Assembly: GCA_027486415.1 (NCBI GenBank)
Contig: JAIXPC010000008.1
Coordinates: forward strand, 1 to 64,000
Direction of reading: 5' to 3'
Length of the DNA: 64,000 bases
From: Sphingomonadales bacterium
Lineage (GTDB): Bacteria > Pseudomonadota > Alphaproteobacteria > Sphingomonadales > Sphingomonadaceae
The translations under genes were made by a program, and so were the position numbers. Positions 1-7,264 of this stretch are shown piece by piece. The notes beneath the pieces were generated by a model. It was not told where the DNA came from and did no database searches. It saw only the letters and a list, made by a program, of their open reading frames with translations. The first letter of the stretch is position 1; each line of letters starts with the position of its first letter.

Positions 1-119
1 CCCGCTCGCCTGGCTCACCGACACCCTCGAGCGCCTCGCCCGCGGACACTCAAGCCAAGAGCTCGATCAACTGATGCCGTGGAAGTTCAAGGCCTAAAGG
101 GCCCTGGAACAGCGCTTAC
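1..119 (+). mobile_element. Right end of an IS66-family insertion sequence (partial)
   Basis: The window opens inside the 3' end of an IS66-type transposase gene and continues to a terminus ending in CAGCGCTTAC. IS66 inverted repeats normally begin GTAAGCG, so this is the expected right end. The minus-strand primase reading frame runs directly into it from position 120. The element therefore appears to have inserted into that gene. The left end and the expected 8-bp target duplication lie outside the window; bases 120-127 (TCTGCTTC) would be the right copy. Confidence 0.75.
2..97 (+). CDS. tnpC: IS66 family transposase (TnpC), C-terminal fragment
   Basis: Frame 2 reads from the window edge to a TAA at 95-97 and is too short for the ORF track. 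It encodes PLAWLTDTLERLARG followed by ELDQLMPW. This matches the conserved C-terminal tail of IS66 transposases (AWLTDxLER...IxxLLPWN). The catalytic DDE domain lies upstream of the window. Only 31 residues are visible, so the family call rests on this motif plus the IS66-like terminus 22 bp downstream. Confidence 0.75.
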   Translation, partial: PLAWLTDTLERLARGHSSQELDQLMPWKFKA

Positions 120-2217
120 TCTGCTTCAACTCGTCCGAGGTGACCAGCTCCAGCGGAAAGCGTGCCATGACGTCGTGGAGAACCTGCTCCTCCGGGCTGC
201 GCGTGCGTTCGAGCATGTCCTGCTTTGCCGCCGTAATCGGCGGCGCCGCGCCGGGCTTGAAGCTGGCGATGTCGCGCTCGGCCAGCCAGTGGGCGACGCT
301 CGCAATGAACTCCGCGTCGTCGCGAATGGTGTACAGCATTTGATAATAGGCTGCGTCGCGAGGCTTGCTGTCACAGCGCACCACCCAGAACCGGCGGTCG
401 CGTTCCTCCAGCGGCAACGCCGTAGGGCTGTTGGAGAAGATAAGCCAACGGCAGCTGTTGTACTCGGTGCGCTGGCGCCCGTACTTGGGATTGATGCGGC
501 GCGTCTCCTCGGTCACGATCTGCTTCAGCGCCTGCGCATGCCGGAAGCGCTCTGCGCCGCCGCCCTCATCGATCTCATCGACCACGGCGAGCAGGCGCAT
601 CCCGAGGTCCCCGTTGAAGCCGGACTTTAGGGCACCCATCAGATCGAAGCCGAGCGCCACGCCGCCCTTGAGGATGCGCTTCAGGATGCTGCTGACCCAG
701 TTGCGTCCCAACCCCTGCTGAGGGGCCACGTGCAGGCAGCCGAACGAAGGCAGCTCCTGCGGGCGCTGGATAATGTGCGCAAGCCAGTCGAGGAATGCGT
801 CAGCATCAGCGTCCCAGAGCCAGCGGACATGCACTTCAAACGGCTTGGCCCGTTCGGCCCAGTCGATCGGCACAGGGCTAAGTTCGAAAGGACGCCACAG
901 GTTGAGCGCCGTCTTGCCGTCCGGATCAACCGTGAACACCCCGTGCCCGGGGCGGTACGTGACCGTGTGTGCTTGCAGGCGTTCCTGATGTTGAAGCCAA
1001 AGGGACGTGGCAGACACTGTCTTGTTTTGGCCGTGAACGCTGATCTGGGCCTTCGAGCTAGCGTACGCGTTGTTAAAGTCGGCTTTCGCCAGCAGGCTAC
1101 GCGGGTAGCGCAGGTCCGCCACCATGCTGCCGTCGGCGATAAAGACCTTGTACTCGAGGAGCTCATCTAGCGTAACTTCAGGTGAACGCGGCAGGTCGTC
1201 GGCATCATCCTCGCCCATGCGCTTGTCCTCATCACGCTGACGGAAGCGGCGAGCGACGTCAGTCTCGTCGAGGGCATGCTGGACCGCGCGGCGAGCGGCG
1301 CGCATTGGGTCGGGCTGGTCGAGGCAATGCGCTGAAATCCCGTTGGCAGGGTTGAGGAGCACGCCAATTATCTGCTCCTCGCCGTAGCCACGCTCCAGCG
1401 CCTTGCAGGCAAACGCAAACGTGTCGCTGCTGCGGTCATCGCCTCTCGGGTGCTCGATCAATGCGCGCAGCCGGTCATGTGTGCGCAAGCCCAGATCCTC
1501 AGCGGTGAGACACGTCACGGGTGCTGTCGGCCGCAGCGCGAGAGCGTTGACGGAACGGCTCCTCTCAGGTGGCCGCTCCGCCGGGAAGATAGTGCTCAGT
1601 TCTGCAAGATCATGGCTGGGCTTCTCGTCAATGTGCAGCGTCTTGGCGAGAACAGGCACACGGCCGCGGCGACGCTTGTTCCCGTCGGGCCAGTTGACGG
1701 TGCCGGGAAGGCGCAGCAGCCGCTCGGCATTGGGTGTACCACTATCGCCTGCGAAGCGCTGAATGACCCCGCGATTGACCGCTTCGACGGCTTCCATGTC
1801 GCCACCAGTGATCTGCCAAAGCGCCTGCAGGCCGTTGCCCGAGTTGACTACGGCGTGGGGTGGCATGGCGCATGCCCGCAGGTCCGCCACAACCTGTTCC
1901 GCATCAAACGGTCTGCCGTCTTTGGGCGGGTCGATATCGACATGGACAACGCGCATTTGCACGAGGTCAGCCTTCGAGGGCTTCTTATGGAGCCCGGGCT
2001 GCACACGGTTCGGCGTGTAGTGAATGTTGCTGCCGCGCGCGTTCTCGGCCACGGCCCATTCGACTGCAGCATGAACGTCGTTTGCGAAGTCATGTGCTAC
2101 AACTGCGCGCGTCTCCGGGTTGATGGCGGCCAGATGGATCTGGTCGCGCAGCATGGCGGTCAAAAAGGCCGTGATGCCGTCGCGATCGGGTGAAAGTGTC
2201 GTCATTTGCGTGTCCAT
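94..2217 (-). CDS. Mobile-element primase/helicase, 3' end replaced by IS66
   Basis: This is a large replication-type protein of an integrative element. The N-terminal third resembles a RepB-like primase, with HVDIDPP near residue 95 and SGNGLQALWQ near 125. The C-terminal part resembles the DUF5906 superfamily-3-like helicase, with a P-loop-like APQQGLGRNW near 500, an acidic VVDEID near 545 and the FSNSPTALPLEERDRRF motif near 600. The usual P-loop lysine is replaced by arginine. The last seven residues and the stop codon are encoded by the IS66 end, and the serine codon at 118-120 straddles the junction, so the native C-terminus is missing. The start is unclear: the ORF track uses a TTG at 2232, while ATG codons at 2217 and 2205 are more conventional; none has a clear ribosome binding site. 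It is downstream of the AlpA-like gene on the same strand. Whether the truncated protein still works is unknown. Confidence 0.75.
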   Translation of the reverse strand: MDTQMTTLSPDRDGITAFLTAMLRDQIHLAAINPETRAVVAHDFANDVHAAVEWAVAENARGSNIHYTPNRVQPGLHKKPSKADLVQMRVVHVDIDPPKDGRPFDAEQVVADLRACAMPPHAVVNSGNGLQALWQITGGDMEAVEAVNRGVIQRFAGDSGTPNAERLLRLPGTVNWPDGNKRRRGRVPVLAKTLHIDEKPSHDLAELSTIFPAERPPERSRSVNALALRPTAPVTCLTAEDLGLRTHDRLRALIEHPRGDDRSSDTFAFACKALERGYGEEQIIGVLLNPANGISAHCLDQPDPMRAARRAVQHALDETDVARRFRQRDEDKRMGEDDADDLPRSPEVTLDELLEYKVFIADGSMVADLRYPRSLLAKADFNNAYASSKAQISVHGQNKTVSATSLWLQHQERLQAHTVTYRPGHGVFTVDPDGKTALNLWRPFELSPVPIDWAERAKPFEVHVRWLWDADADAFLDWLAHIIQRPQELPSFGCLHVAPQQGLGRNWVSSILKRILKGGVALGFDLMGALKSGFNGDLGMRLLAVVDEIDEGGGAERFRHAQALKQIVTEETRRINPKYGRQRTEYNSCRWLIFSNSPTALPLEERDRRFWVVRCDSKPRDAAYYQMLYTIRDDAEFIASVAHWLAERDIASFKPGAAPPITAAKQDMLERTRSPEEQVLHDVMARFPLELVTSDELKQSKRCSRAL

Positions 2218-2378
2218 GAGATAGGCGCGCAAAGAGGCATTCGGCGACCACGGGGTCGCCGGCGTGAACTGCTTGCGCTGTTGTACGGGTGATGGCCGTC
2301 GAACAACCGGCTCAGCGCCGGGCGTCAGCCTCTAAGGGGTGGTCAGGCTCAGCCGCTGACGAAATGCCTGTGCCGACT

Positions 2379-2594
2379 TTAATAGGCGTCGGCGGCTGAG
2401 GCTTCGGCGGTGGACCTGAAGCGGCGCCGCTCCCGCCAAGCGGCAATATCCGCTGGGTCGTACAAGACCTTCCCGGTGCGGCCGGGTGTCTTGTGGAACG
2501 GAGGCCCTTCTCCGCGAACGCGCCAGTTCTCGAGCGTCGCGGGCGTGATGCCGATCAGCGGAGCGGCAGTCTTTGTGTCGATCAGTTTCTGCAT
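2379..2594 (-). CDS. AlpA/MerR-like helix-turn-helix DNA-binding protein
   Basis: This small protein (71 residues) has the winged-helix arrangement of AlpA and excisionase-type proteins: DTKTAAPLIGITPATLENWR forms the helix-turn-helix and VLYDPADIAAWRERR the wing end. Members of this family usually control integrase expression or excision of prophages and islands. The start was moved from the ORF-track GTG (2699) to ATG at 2594, because the upstream extension is not family-like and an AGGG lies upstream of this ATG. It sits between the integrase/unknown-protein pair and the primase, all on the minus strand. An inverted repeat at 2673-2699 precedes it and may be a regulatory site. Confidence 0.75.
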   Translation of the reverse strand: MQKLIDTKTAAPLIGITPATLENWRVRGEGPPFHKTPGRTGKVLYDPADIAAWRERRRFRSTAEASAADAY

Positions 2595-2672
2595 GTAAAG
2601 CCCTATCGGTGGGCCATCGCGGGATTGCGGCGGCTCAGACGGGGTAACTAGTGGCGTGCGCGAACTGCCGCA

Positions 2673-2699
2673 GTGCCTCAATGCGGCGTAATGAGGCAC
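2673..2699. promoter_or_regulatory. Inverted repeat GTGCCTCA-N11-TGAGGCAC
   Basis: A perfect 8-bp inverted repeat with an 11-bp spacer lies between the end of the 230-residue protein gene and the start of the AlpA-like gene. It could be an operator for AlpA-like autoregulation or a weak terminator of the integrase transcript. No T-run follows it on either strand, which favours the operator reading. Confidence 0.4.
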
Positions 2700-2705
2700 A
2701 ATTGT

Positions 2706-3398
2706 TTACGCCTCTGGAGGTAGCGGAGGTATTGCTTCCCCATCGATCCACAACCACGCTTGGCTTACCATATTCTTCACAGCCTTTTGTGAAAGCGGTT
2801 CGCGGCCGGCGGCAATCAGCTCCCCCGCAACCGCCCGATAAAGTGCAGACTGGGACTTCAACGCATCCTTTTCGTACCTGTTAACGACCAAGGCCAATGC
2901 CGCACCGAACTCGGCCCAGCGTTCTAGTTCTGGCTTCCTTCCAGCAGGCGACCTTGTGGGGACAGGCAACGCCGGCGTATTGTGAAGCGCCGATTTGCCT
3001 CGCAGAGCGGCTTCAAGGTCATCCTGATGGAAGGTGACGCCGAAGAGCTTTATGTGCTGGCTATCACTGTAAGAGCCAATTTTCGGGTCGTAAATCACCG
3101 TTGCGGCAAACACGCCAGCCTCGCCGTGAACTGCAGTACCAGCGCCCCTGCTGTTAACCCAGCGCCAGAAATCAGCGGGAATGTCGGGCCAAGGCAGCAT
3201 TTCACCCGAAAGGGCATCGACCTCGGGCTCTTGCGAAAACTCACGGTCGTCTCCTTCATCATGCTCAAACCGCCCCCATGTCGCGCGGGCCCGGATCTGC
3301 CGAGCTTCCGCGAGTTGCGTTAGAGTGCTGACGGGATCAACAACGCCAGCTTCGCGAAGCATTTGCATGGCGGCGAAGGAGCTTAGCCACCCACTCAC
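2706..3398 (-). CDS. Hypothetical protein of integrative element
   Basis: I do not recognise this 230-residue protein. It has no signal peptide or membrane segment. The N-terminal part is acidic and rich in Trp and Phe (FWRWVNSRG near 80). The C-terminal 60 residues look helical (WAEFGAALALVVNRYEKDA...LYRAVAGELIAAG) and end in a short segment (SQKAVKNMVSQAWLWI) that could be a helix-turn-helix-like or protein-binding unit. It overlaps the integrase stop by 4 bp (ATGA), so it is translated with the integrase and may assist integration or regulation. That role is inferred from position only. Confidence 0.65.
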   Translation of the reverse strand: MSGWLSSFAAMQMLREAGVVDPVSTLTQLAEARQIRARATWGRFEHDEGDDREFSQEPEVDALSGEMLPWPDIPADFWRWVNSRGAGTAVHGEAGVFAATVIYDPKIGSYSDSQHIKLFGVTFHQDDLEAALRGKSALHNTPALPVPTRSPAGRKPELERWAEFGAALALVVNRYEKDALKSQSALYRAVAGELIAAGREPLSQKAVKNMVSQAWLWIDGEAIPPLPPEA

Positions 3399-4660
3399 GG
3401 CCTAGCCTCCAGCTGCACCACGTTGGTCTTTTCTGCTCCTGTCAGTAGACGCTCCACATGGTCAGCCCAAGCCTGCACCGCAGCCCGCTTCTCGTCTGCC
3501 CAGTCGTGGCGCTGGTAGATACCGACGATGCCGCTGCGGGAGCCGCTGACGTGGTTCAGCACGGCCTCAGTCACTTCCAGACGGACGCCCAGCCGCTGGA
3601 GACCGGTCGCCAGCGTGCGACGAAGGTCATGCAGCCGCCATGGCTCTGGCATAGGCAGCCCGTCGGCTTCGACTTTCGAGGCAATGATTTCATCGAGCCG
3701 CCGCTTTGCCTTGCTGTAGCCGCTCACCGAAGTGGCGCCCGTTGTAGAAAACACAAAACCTGATCGTGGCCAGCCGCCGTCGAGGCCTCCACGCGCGGCG
3801 ATGCCATCCAGAACTGCAGCAGCGGCGCCTGAGAGAGTGTTTTCCGCTCTTTGCCCATTTTTGCTCCTGCCGGCTGGCAGTGCCCACGAAAGGGCGGCCC
3901 TGTCCAACTCCGCCCAATCCATTGCAGCCACCTCCTCGCGACGCGCGCCCGTTAGAATCAGCAACTGCACGATCGGCCCGAACGGGTATCTCAACTCTTC
4001 CGCAGCTTGCCAGACCAAGGCTATCTCTCTGTCGGAAAGAACCCGGTCCCGCGACGCCGGCTTAGGCGGCGGCCGCATGCCCTCGATCGGCGAACGCTCG
4101 ATATCTTCGCACTCGACAGCCCAGCTAAAAAGGCGTCGCAGTACAGCAAACAAGAGGGAAGCTGTCCCCGGCATCACAAGCAGCGGCTCCAAAACGGTGC
4201 GGATATCCTTGCGCGTAATGTTCGGTAGAGGCGTGTCACCAAGCGTCGGCACGACACGCTGCACGAGCAGATTATAAGCCTGCCGATGCGTGGCCGGCCA
4301 CTCCCGCTCCAAACAGCCTTCGCGGAAGCGCTCGACGTAGCCCGAAAATGCGAGGTCGATCGCCCGCGCGCGGCCGGAGATCTTCGCTTGCTGCGGGTCC
4401 GTCCCATTGGCTACTGCCAGCGCCAACGCGTCGGCCTGTTTGCGAGCTTGTTCGACTGTAAAGTTGCCATGCTTACCGATCGTATAGCGCCTGACCTTCG
4501 AGCCTCGTCCGCCCATACGATACTGGTAAATGAAAACCTTGCTGCCGCTGGACGTAACCTTGACTCCAAATCCGCGTTGGCGGTCATCCCATAGGAATTG
4601 ATCCCGCGCAGCCGGCTTGGCGGCGTCGACGACGGTCTTGGTGATGCGCACGCTTGTCAT
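3395..4660 (-). CDS. int: P4-type tyrosine integrase
   Basis: This site-specific recombinase inserts the element into a tRNA gene. Residues 1-90 form the DUF4102 arm-type DNA-binding domain, followed by a core-binding domain and the catalytic domain. The tyrosine recombinase residues are visible: Arg240 in LTGARREEV, His344 and Arg347 in LHDLRR, His370 in VLNH and the nucleophile Tyr382 in GIYQRH. Length (421) is normal for the family. ATG at 4660 is kept as the start. The gene begins about 135 bp from the tRNA-Lys 3' fragment and is transcribed away from it, as is usual for integrases at island ends. It looks intact, so the element could still be excisable if its other end survives. Confidence 0.95.
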   Translation of the reverse strand: MTSVRITKTVVDAAKPAARDQFLWDDRQRGFGVKVTSSGSKVFIYQYRMGGRGSKVRRYTIGKHGNFTVEQARKQADALALAVANGTDPQQAKISGRARAIDLAFSGYVERFREGCLEREWPATHRQAYNLLVQRVVPTLGDTPLPNITRKDIRTVLEPLLVMPGTASLLFAVLRRLFSWAVECEDIERSPIEGMRPPPKPASRDRVLSDREIALVWQAAEELRYPFGPIVQLLILTGARREEVAAMDWAELDRAALSWALPAGRSKNGQRAENTLSGAAAAVLDGIAARGGLDGGWPRSGFVFSTTGATSVSGYSKAKRRLDEIIASKVEADGLPMPEPWRLHDLRRTLATGLQRLGVRLEVTEAVLNHVSGSRSGIVGIYQRHDWADEKRAAVQAWADHVERLLTGAEKTNVVQLEARP

Positions 4661-4706
4661 GTGATTGCTGGCTCCCGTATAGCAATCACGCTAGAGTGGT
4701 TATCAA

Positions 4707-4766
4707 TGATCTGCAATGGGTTTGCGCATATAGTAAAGGCTTATAATTGCAGCATTATTGATCTGC
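4707..4766. repeat. Direct repeats TGATCTGC, candidate integrase arm sites
   Basis: TGATCTGC occurs at 4707-4714 and again at 4759-4766, between the integrase start and the tRNA fragment, in DNA richer in A+T than its surroundings. P4-type integrases bind short direct repeats in such positions. Two copies of 8 bp are weak evidence. Confidence 0.3.
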
Positions 4767-4796
4767 GGAATCCATATTCAGAAGTAAGGACATCTA

Positions 4797-4842
4797 ACTC
4801 TTAATCAGCGGGTCCTAGGTTCGAGCCCTAGTGCGTCCACCA
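4797..4842 (+). repeat. tRNA-Lys(CTT) 3' fragment, attachment site (attR-like)
   Basis: The sequence ACTCTTAATCAGC followed by a complete T-arm, the 3' acceptor strand TGCGTCC and ACCA is the 3' half of a tRNA-Lys with anticodon CTT. The T-stem CTAGG/CCTAG pairs perfectly. Upstream bases do not supply the 5' acceptor strand (GGACGCA expected), D-arm or anticodon stem partner, so this is not a functional tRNA. It is the duplicated att core left by integration. The intact tRNA-Lys is expected at the other end of the element, left of the window. Confidence 0.85.
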
Positions 4843-5231
4843 ATTTTCGTTCCCGCGCTCCGGTTCAGTCTGTGCCCGCCAACGTCGTTGTGCCCGGGTT
4901 TGATTGCGTCGTGGGGCGCTGCATAGTGGTGGGCCATCTAGATGATCCTCCGCGGCACCAAACCTGCTGCACGATGCCGGAGTTGTGACATTCCGCCTTC
5001 CACGTCATGCAGAGCCCGTGAACGATCGAGGCGTGACACTTGCCCCGTTGCCGACCGCGTCATTACTCACCGCGCCGGCGCCCCGGTGACAACGTTCGGG
5101 CTGATGGCAGGTGCGGCCACGGCAACTGTTGGAGCAATAGCACTGGCCGCGATTGCGGGCGGGGTCAGAGCGGTGGCCGTCACCCCGGTTTTGCTGACCA
5201 TTCCAGAGACTGCCCCGCGCGTGCGCTGACA
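4843..5231. other. Intergenic region with no convincing gene
   Basis: This is 389 bp of chromosomal DNA just outside the attachment site. The ORF track offers a 95-residue plus-strand frame (4942-5229) with an Ala/Val-rich second half, but it has no family resemblance and no obvious ribosome binding site. I see no RNA gene, terminator or repeat. Confidence 0.5.
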
Positions 5232-5420
5232 TCAGCCCTTACTGGCGTGTTCCGGCTTGCCATTGCGCTTGGTGGCGGCCATTTCCTTCAGCTCCGCCTC
5301 GCTCATCGATTCCGCCATCTGCTTTGACGCCCCTTTCAGCTTTCCCTTGGGCGTGTCGCCGCGCTTGGCGGACAATGCCGCGCCGGCGGCTTTCTGCTGG
5401 GCTCCGGATTTGGCTGGCAT
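5232..5420 (-). CDS. DUF3008 family small protein
   Basis: This 62-residue basic protein starts MPAKSGAQQKAAGAALSAKRG and continues with KGASKQMAESMSEAELKEMA and a KRNGKPEH tail. That is the characteristic pattern of the DUF3008 family, a set of abundant small proteins of unknown function, common in Proteobacteria. The ORF-track frame is much longer (203 residues). The ATG at 5420 was chosen because the family begins MPAK and because GAGGAG lies about 8 nt upstream. Confidence 0.88.
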   Translation of the reverse strand: MPAKSGAQQKAAGAALSAKRGDTPKGKLKGASKQMAESMSEAELKEMAATKRNGKPEHASKG

Positions 5421-5561
5421 GGCAGGGCTCCTCGGCTGATGGCGGCCAAACCCTGGGGCCGGCGCAAAGGTTCCCGCTCCGCGCGCCGAACCCGATGGCG
5501 TTTCGCTCGTTTCCCCCGCAAGCCACGGAGGAACCAGCAATTGCAACCACCCCGTCACACC

Positions 5562-5942
5562 ATGCCAGCCGTGCATCCGGTGCAAGGATTTCTCCTGTCC
5601 GCAACGCTGACGCTGGCTATCGCGGCCGCTCTGGCCGACTGGGCTTATCTCGTCGCTCGCCATGTGCAGTGGATCAACTTCGCCGCCTGGCTGACGACGG
5701 GTACGGCCGTTTTCGCCTCGGCGGCCCTGCTGTGGGCGGCAGGTACTGCGCTGTCGGGGCGCGGGCGCGGCCGGCGCAGCGTGATCCTTGTGCTGTTGCT
5801 GCTCGCGACCCTGGGGGCGGCGATCCTTGATACGCTGGTTCACGCCCGCGACGGCTGGGCAACGATGCCGGATGGGCTGGTGGCATCGGCGGTGACAGCC
5901 ATGCTGGCGATTGTGGCGACCTGGTGGGGATGCATGCGATGA
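5562..5942 (+). CDS. DUF2231-like small integral membrane protein
   Basis: The product is about 126 residues with four hydrophobic segments and an N-terminal VHPVQGFLLSATLTL motif, like DUF2231 proteins (HPxHPxLxxFP). Members are inner-membrane proteins of unknown function, sometimes next to redox enzymes. The ATG at 5562 has no nearby ribosome binding site. A TTG at 5541, in frame, lies 8 nt after GGAGGA and may be the real start, adding seven residues. The stop overlaps the ATG of the PQQ-type sugar dehydrogenase (ATGA), so the two are translationally coupled and may be functionally linked in the membrane or periplasm. Confidence 0.75.
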   Translation: MPAVHPVQGFLLSATLTLAIAAALADWAYLVARHVQWINFAAWLTTGTAVFASAALLWAAGTALSGRGRGRRSVILVLLLLATLGAAILDTLVHARDGWATMPDGLVASAVTAMLAIVATWWGCMR

Positions 5943-7264
5943 ACAAGACAGCTCTGATCGGCGCGGCGCTGTTCAACCTGCTGTTGATCGGCTGCGATCG
6001 TGACGCCGGCCCGGCGGGCGTGGGCCCCAACCCCCCGCTTCCGGAACCGCAGCGCGGCCTGCTGCCCAGCATGAACGTCGCCGATCCGGAAGACTGGGGC
6101 GATCGTCGCCCGCTGGTGCCGCAGGGCTATCGCATCAGCGCGATCGCGACCGGCCTCAACATCCCGCGCCAGACGCTGGTGCTGCCCAACGGCGATATCC
6201 TGGTGGCTGAAGGCAAGGGCGGGAAACAACGCCCGACGCTGCGACCCAAGGATGTCATCGCTGGCCTGCTGATGGAACAGGGCACCAGCACGGTGACAAG
6301 CGGCGATCGGCTGACCCTGCTGCGCGATGGCGATGGCGACGGCATTTATGAAGGCCGCAGCCTGTTTGCCGAAGGGCTGAATGCGCCCTACGGCCTCGCA
6401 CTGGTTGGCAACCGGCTGTACATTGCCAATCAGGATGCGCTGGTCTGGCTCGATTACCAGCCGGGCCAGACCCGGGCCAGCGCCGCGCCCGTGACGCTGA
6501 CGCGGCTGCCATCAGAGATCAACCATCACTGGACGAAGGCGCTGACCGCCAGCGCCGATGGACAGTTCCTTTATGTCGGCATCGGTTCCAACAGCAATGT
6601 CGGCGAACGCGGCATGGCCGTGGAGGAAGGGCGCGCCATGATCTGGCAGATCTACGCCGCCACCGGCGCCGCCCGCCCGTATGCCACCGGCCTGCGGAAC
6701 CCGACCGCGCTGGCCGTGCAGCCCGGCACCGGCCGGTTGTGGGCAGTGGTGAACGAACGCGACGAACTTGGCCCCGATCTGGTGCCGGATTATCTCACGT
6801 CCGTGCGCGCGGCGGGCTTCTATGGCTGGCCTTATGCCTATTGGGGTGCCAACCCTGATCGCCGCGTGCAGCCGTTCCGGCCGGAAATGGTGCGCCGAAC
6901 CCTGCGGCCGGATTATGCGCTGGGGTCGCATGTCGCGCCGCTGGGCCTGGCGTTTTCGGTGCCGGCAATGGGTGCACGCTTTGCCGATGGCGTGTTCATC
7001 GGCCTGCATGGCAGCTGGAACCGGTCGCAGCCCGCAGGTTACAAGGTGGTGTTTGTCGCGATGCGTGATGGCCGCCCCATTGGCAGCCCGGTCGATTTCG
7101 TGACCGGATTCCGGATTGCAGGCGACACGCTGGGCCGTCCCGCCGGCGTGAGCGTCGATCCGCGCGGCGCACTGATTGTGGCGGACGATCTGTCCAATAT
7201 CGTCTGGCGCATCACGCCATCAGGACGCGACGCCGCGCCGTATACCAGCCAAAGCCGGCAATGA
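5939..7264 (+). CDS. PQQ-dependent sugar dehydrogenase-like lipoprotein (GSDH/sorbosone dehydrogenase family)
   Basis: A six-bladed beta-propeller of the soluble glucose/sorbosone dehydrogenase family is predicted. The N-terminus MNKTALIGAALFNLLLIGC is a lipoprotein signal with the lipobox LIGC, so it is probably anchored in the periplasm. Family motifs include GLNIPRQTLVLPNGDILVAEG, a calcium-like DGDGDG stretch, GLRNPTALA and FIGLHGSWNR near the end. These enzymes oxidise aldoses with PQQ. The exact substrate cannot be read from the sequence, and no PQQ biosynthesis genes are present here. The start is the ATG that overlaps the preceding stop (ATGA) rather than the ORF-track start. The 3' end overlaps the convergent MFS gene by 53 bp. 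Confidence 0.88.
   Translation: MNKTALIGAALFNLLLIGCDRDAGPAGVGPNPPLPEPQRGLLPSMNVADPEDWGDRRPLVPQGYRISAIATGLNIPRQTLVLPNGDILVAEGKGGKQRPTLRPKDVIAGLLMEQGTSTVTSGDRLTLLRDGDGDGIYEGRSLFAEGLNAPYGLALVGNRLYIANQDALVWLDYQPGQTRASAAPVTLTRLPSEINHHWTKALTASADGQFLYVGIGSNSNVGERGMAVEEGRAMIWQIYAATGAARPYATGLRNPTALAVQPGTGRLWAVVNERDELGPDLVPDYLTSVRAAGFYGWPYAYWGANPDRRVQPFRPEMVRRTLRPDYALGSHVAPLGLAFSVPAMGARFADGVFIGLHGSWNRSQPAGYKVVFVAMRDGRPIGSPVDFVTGFRIAGDTLGRPAGVSVDPRGALIVADDLSNIVWRITPSGRDAAPYTSQSRQ

Noticed and set aside
4942-5229. 95-residue plus-strand ORF next to the attachment site
   Set aside because: It has no ribosome binding site, no family resemblance and poor codon character in the first half. Its hydrophobic second half alone is not enough to call a gene.
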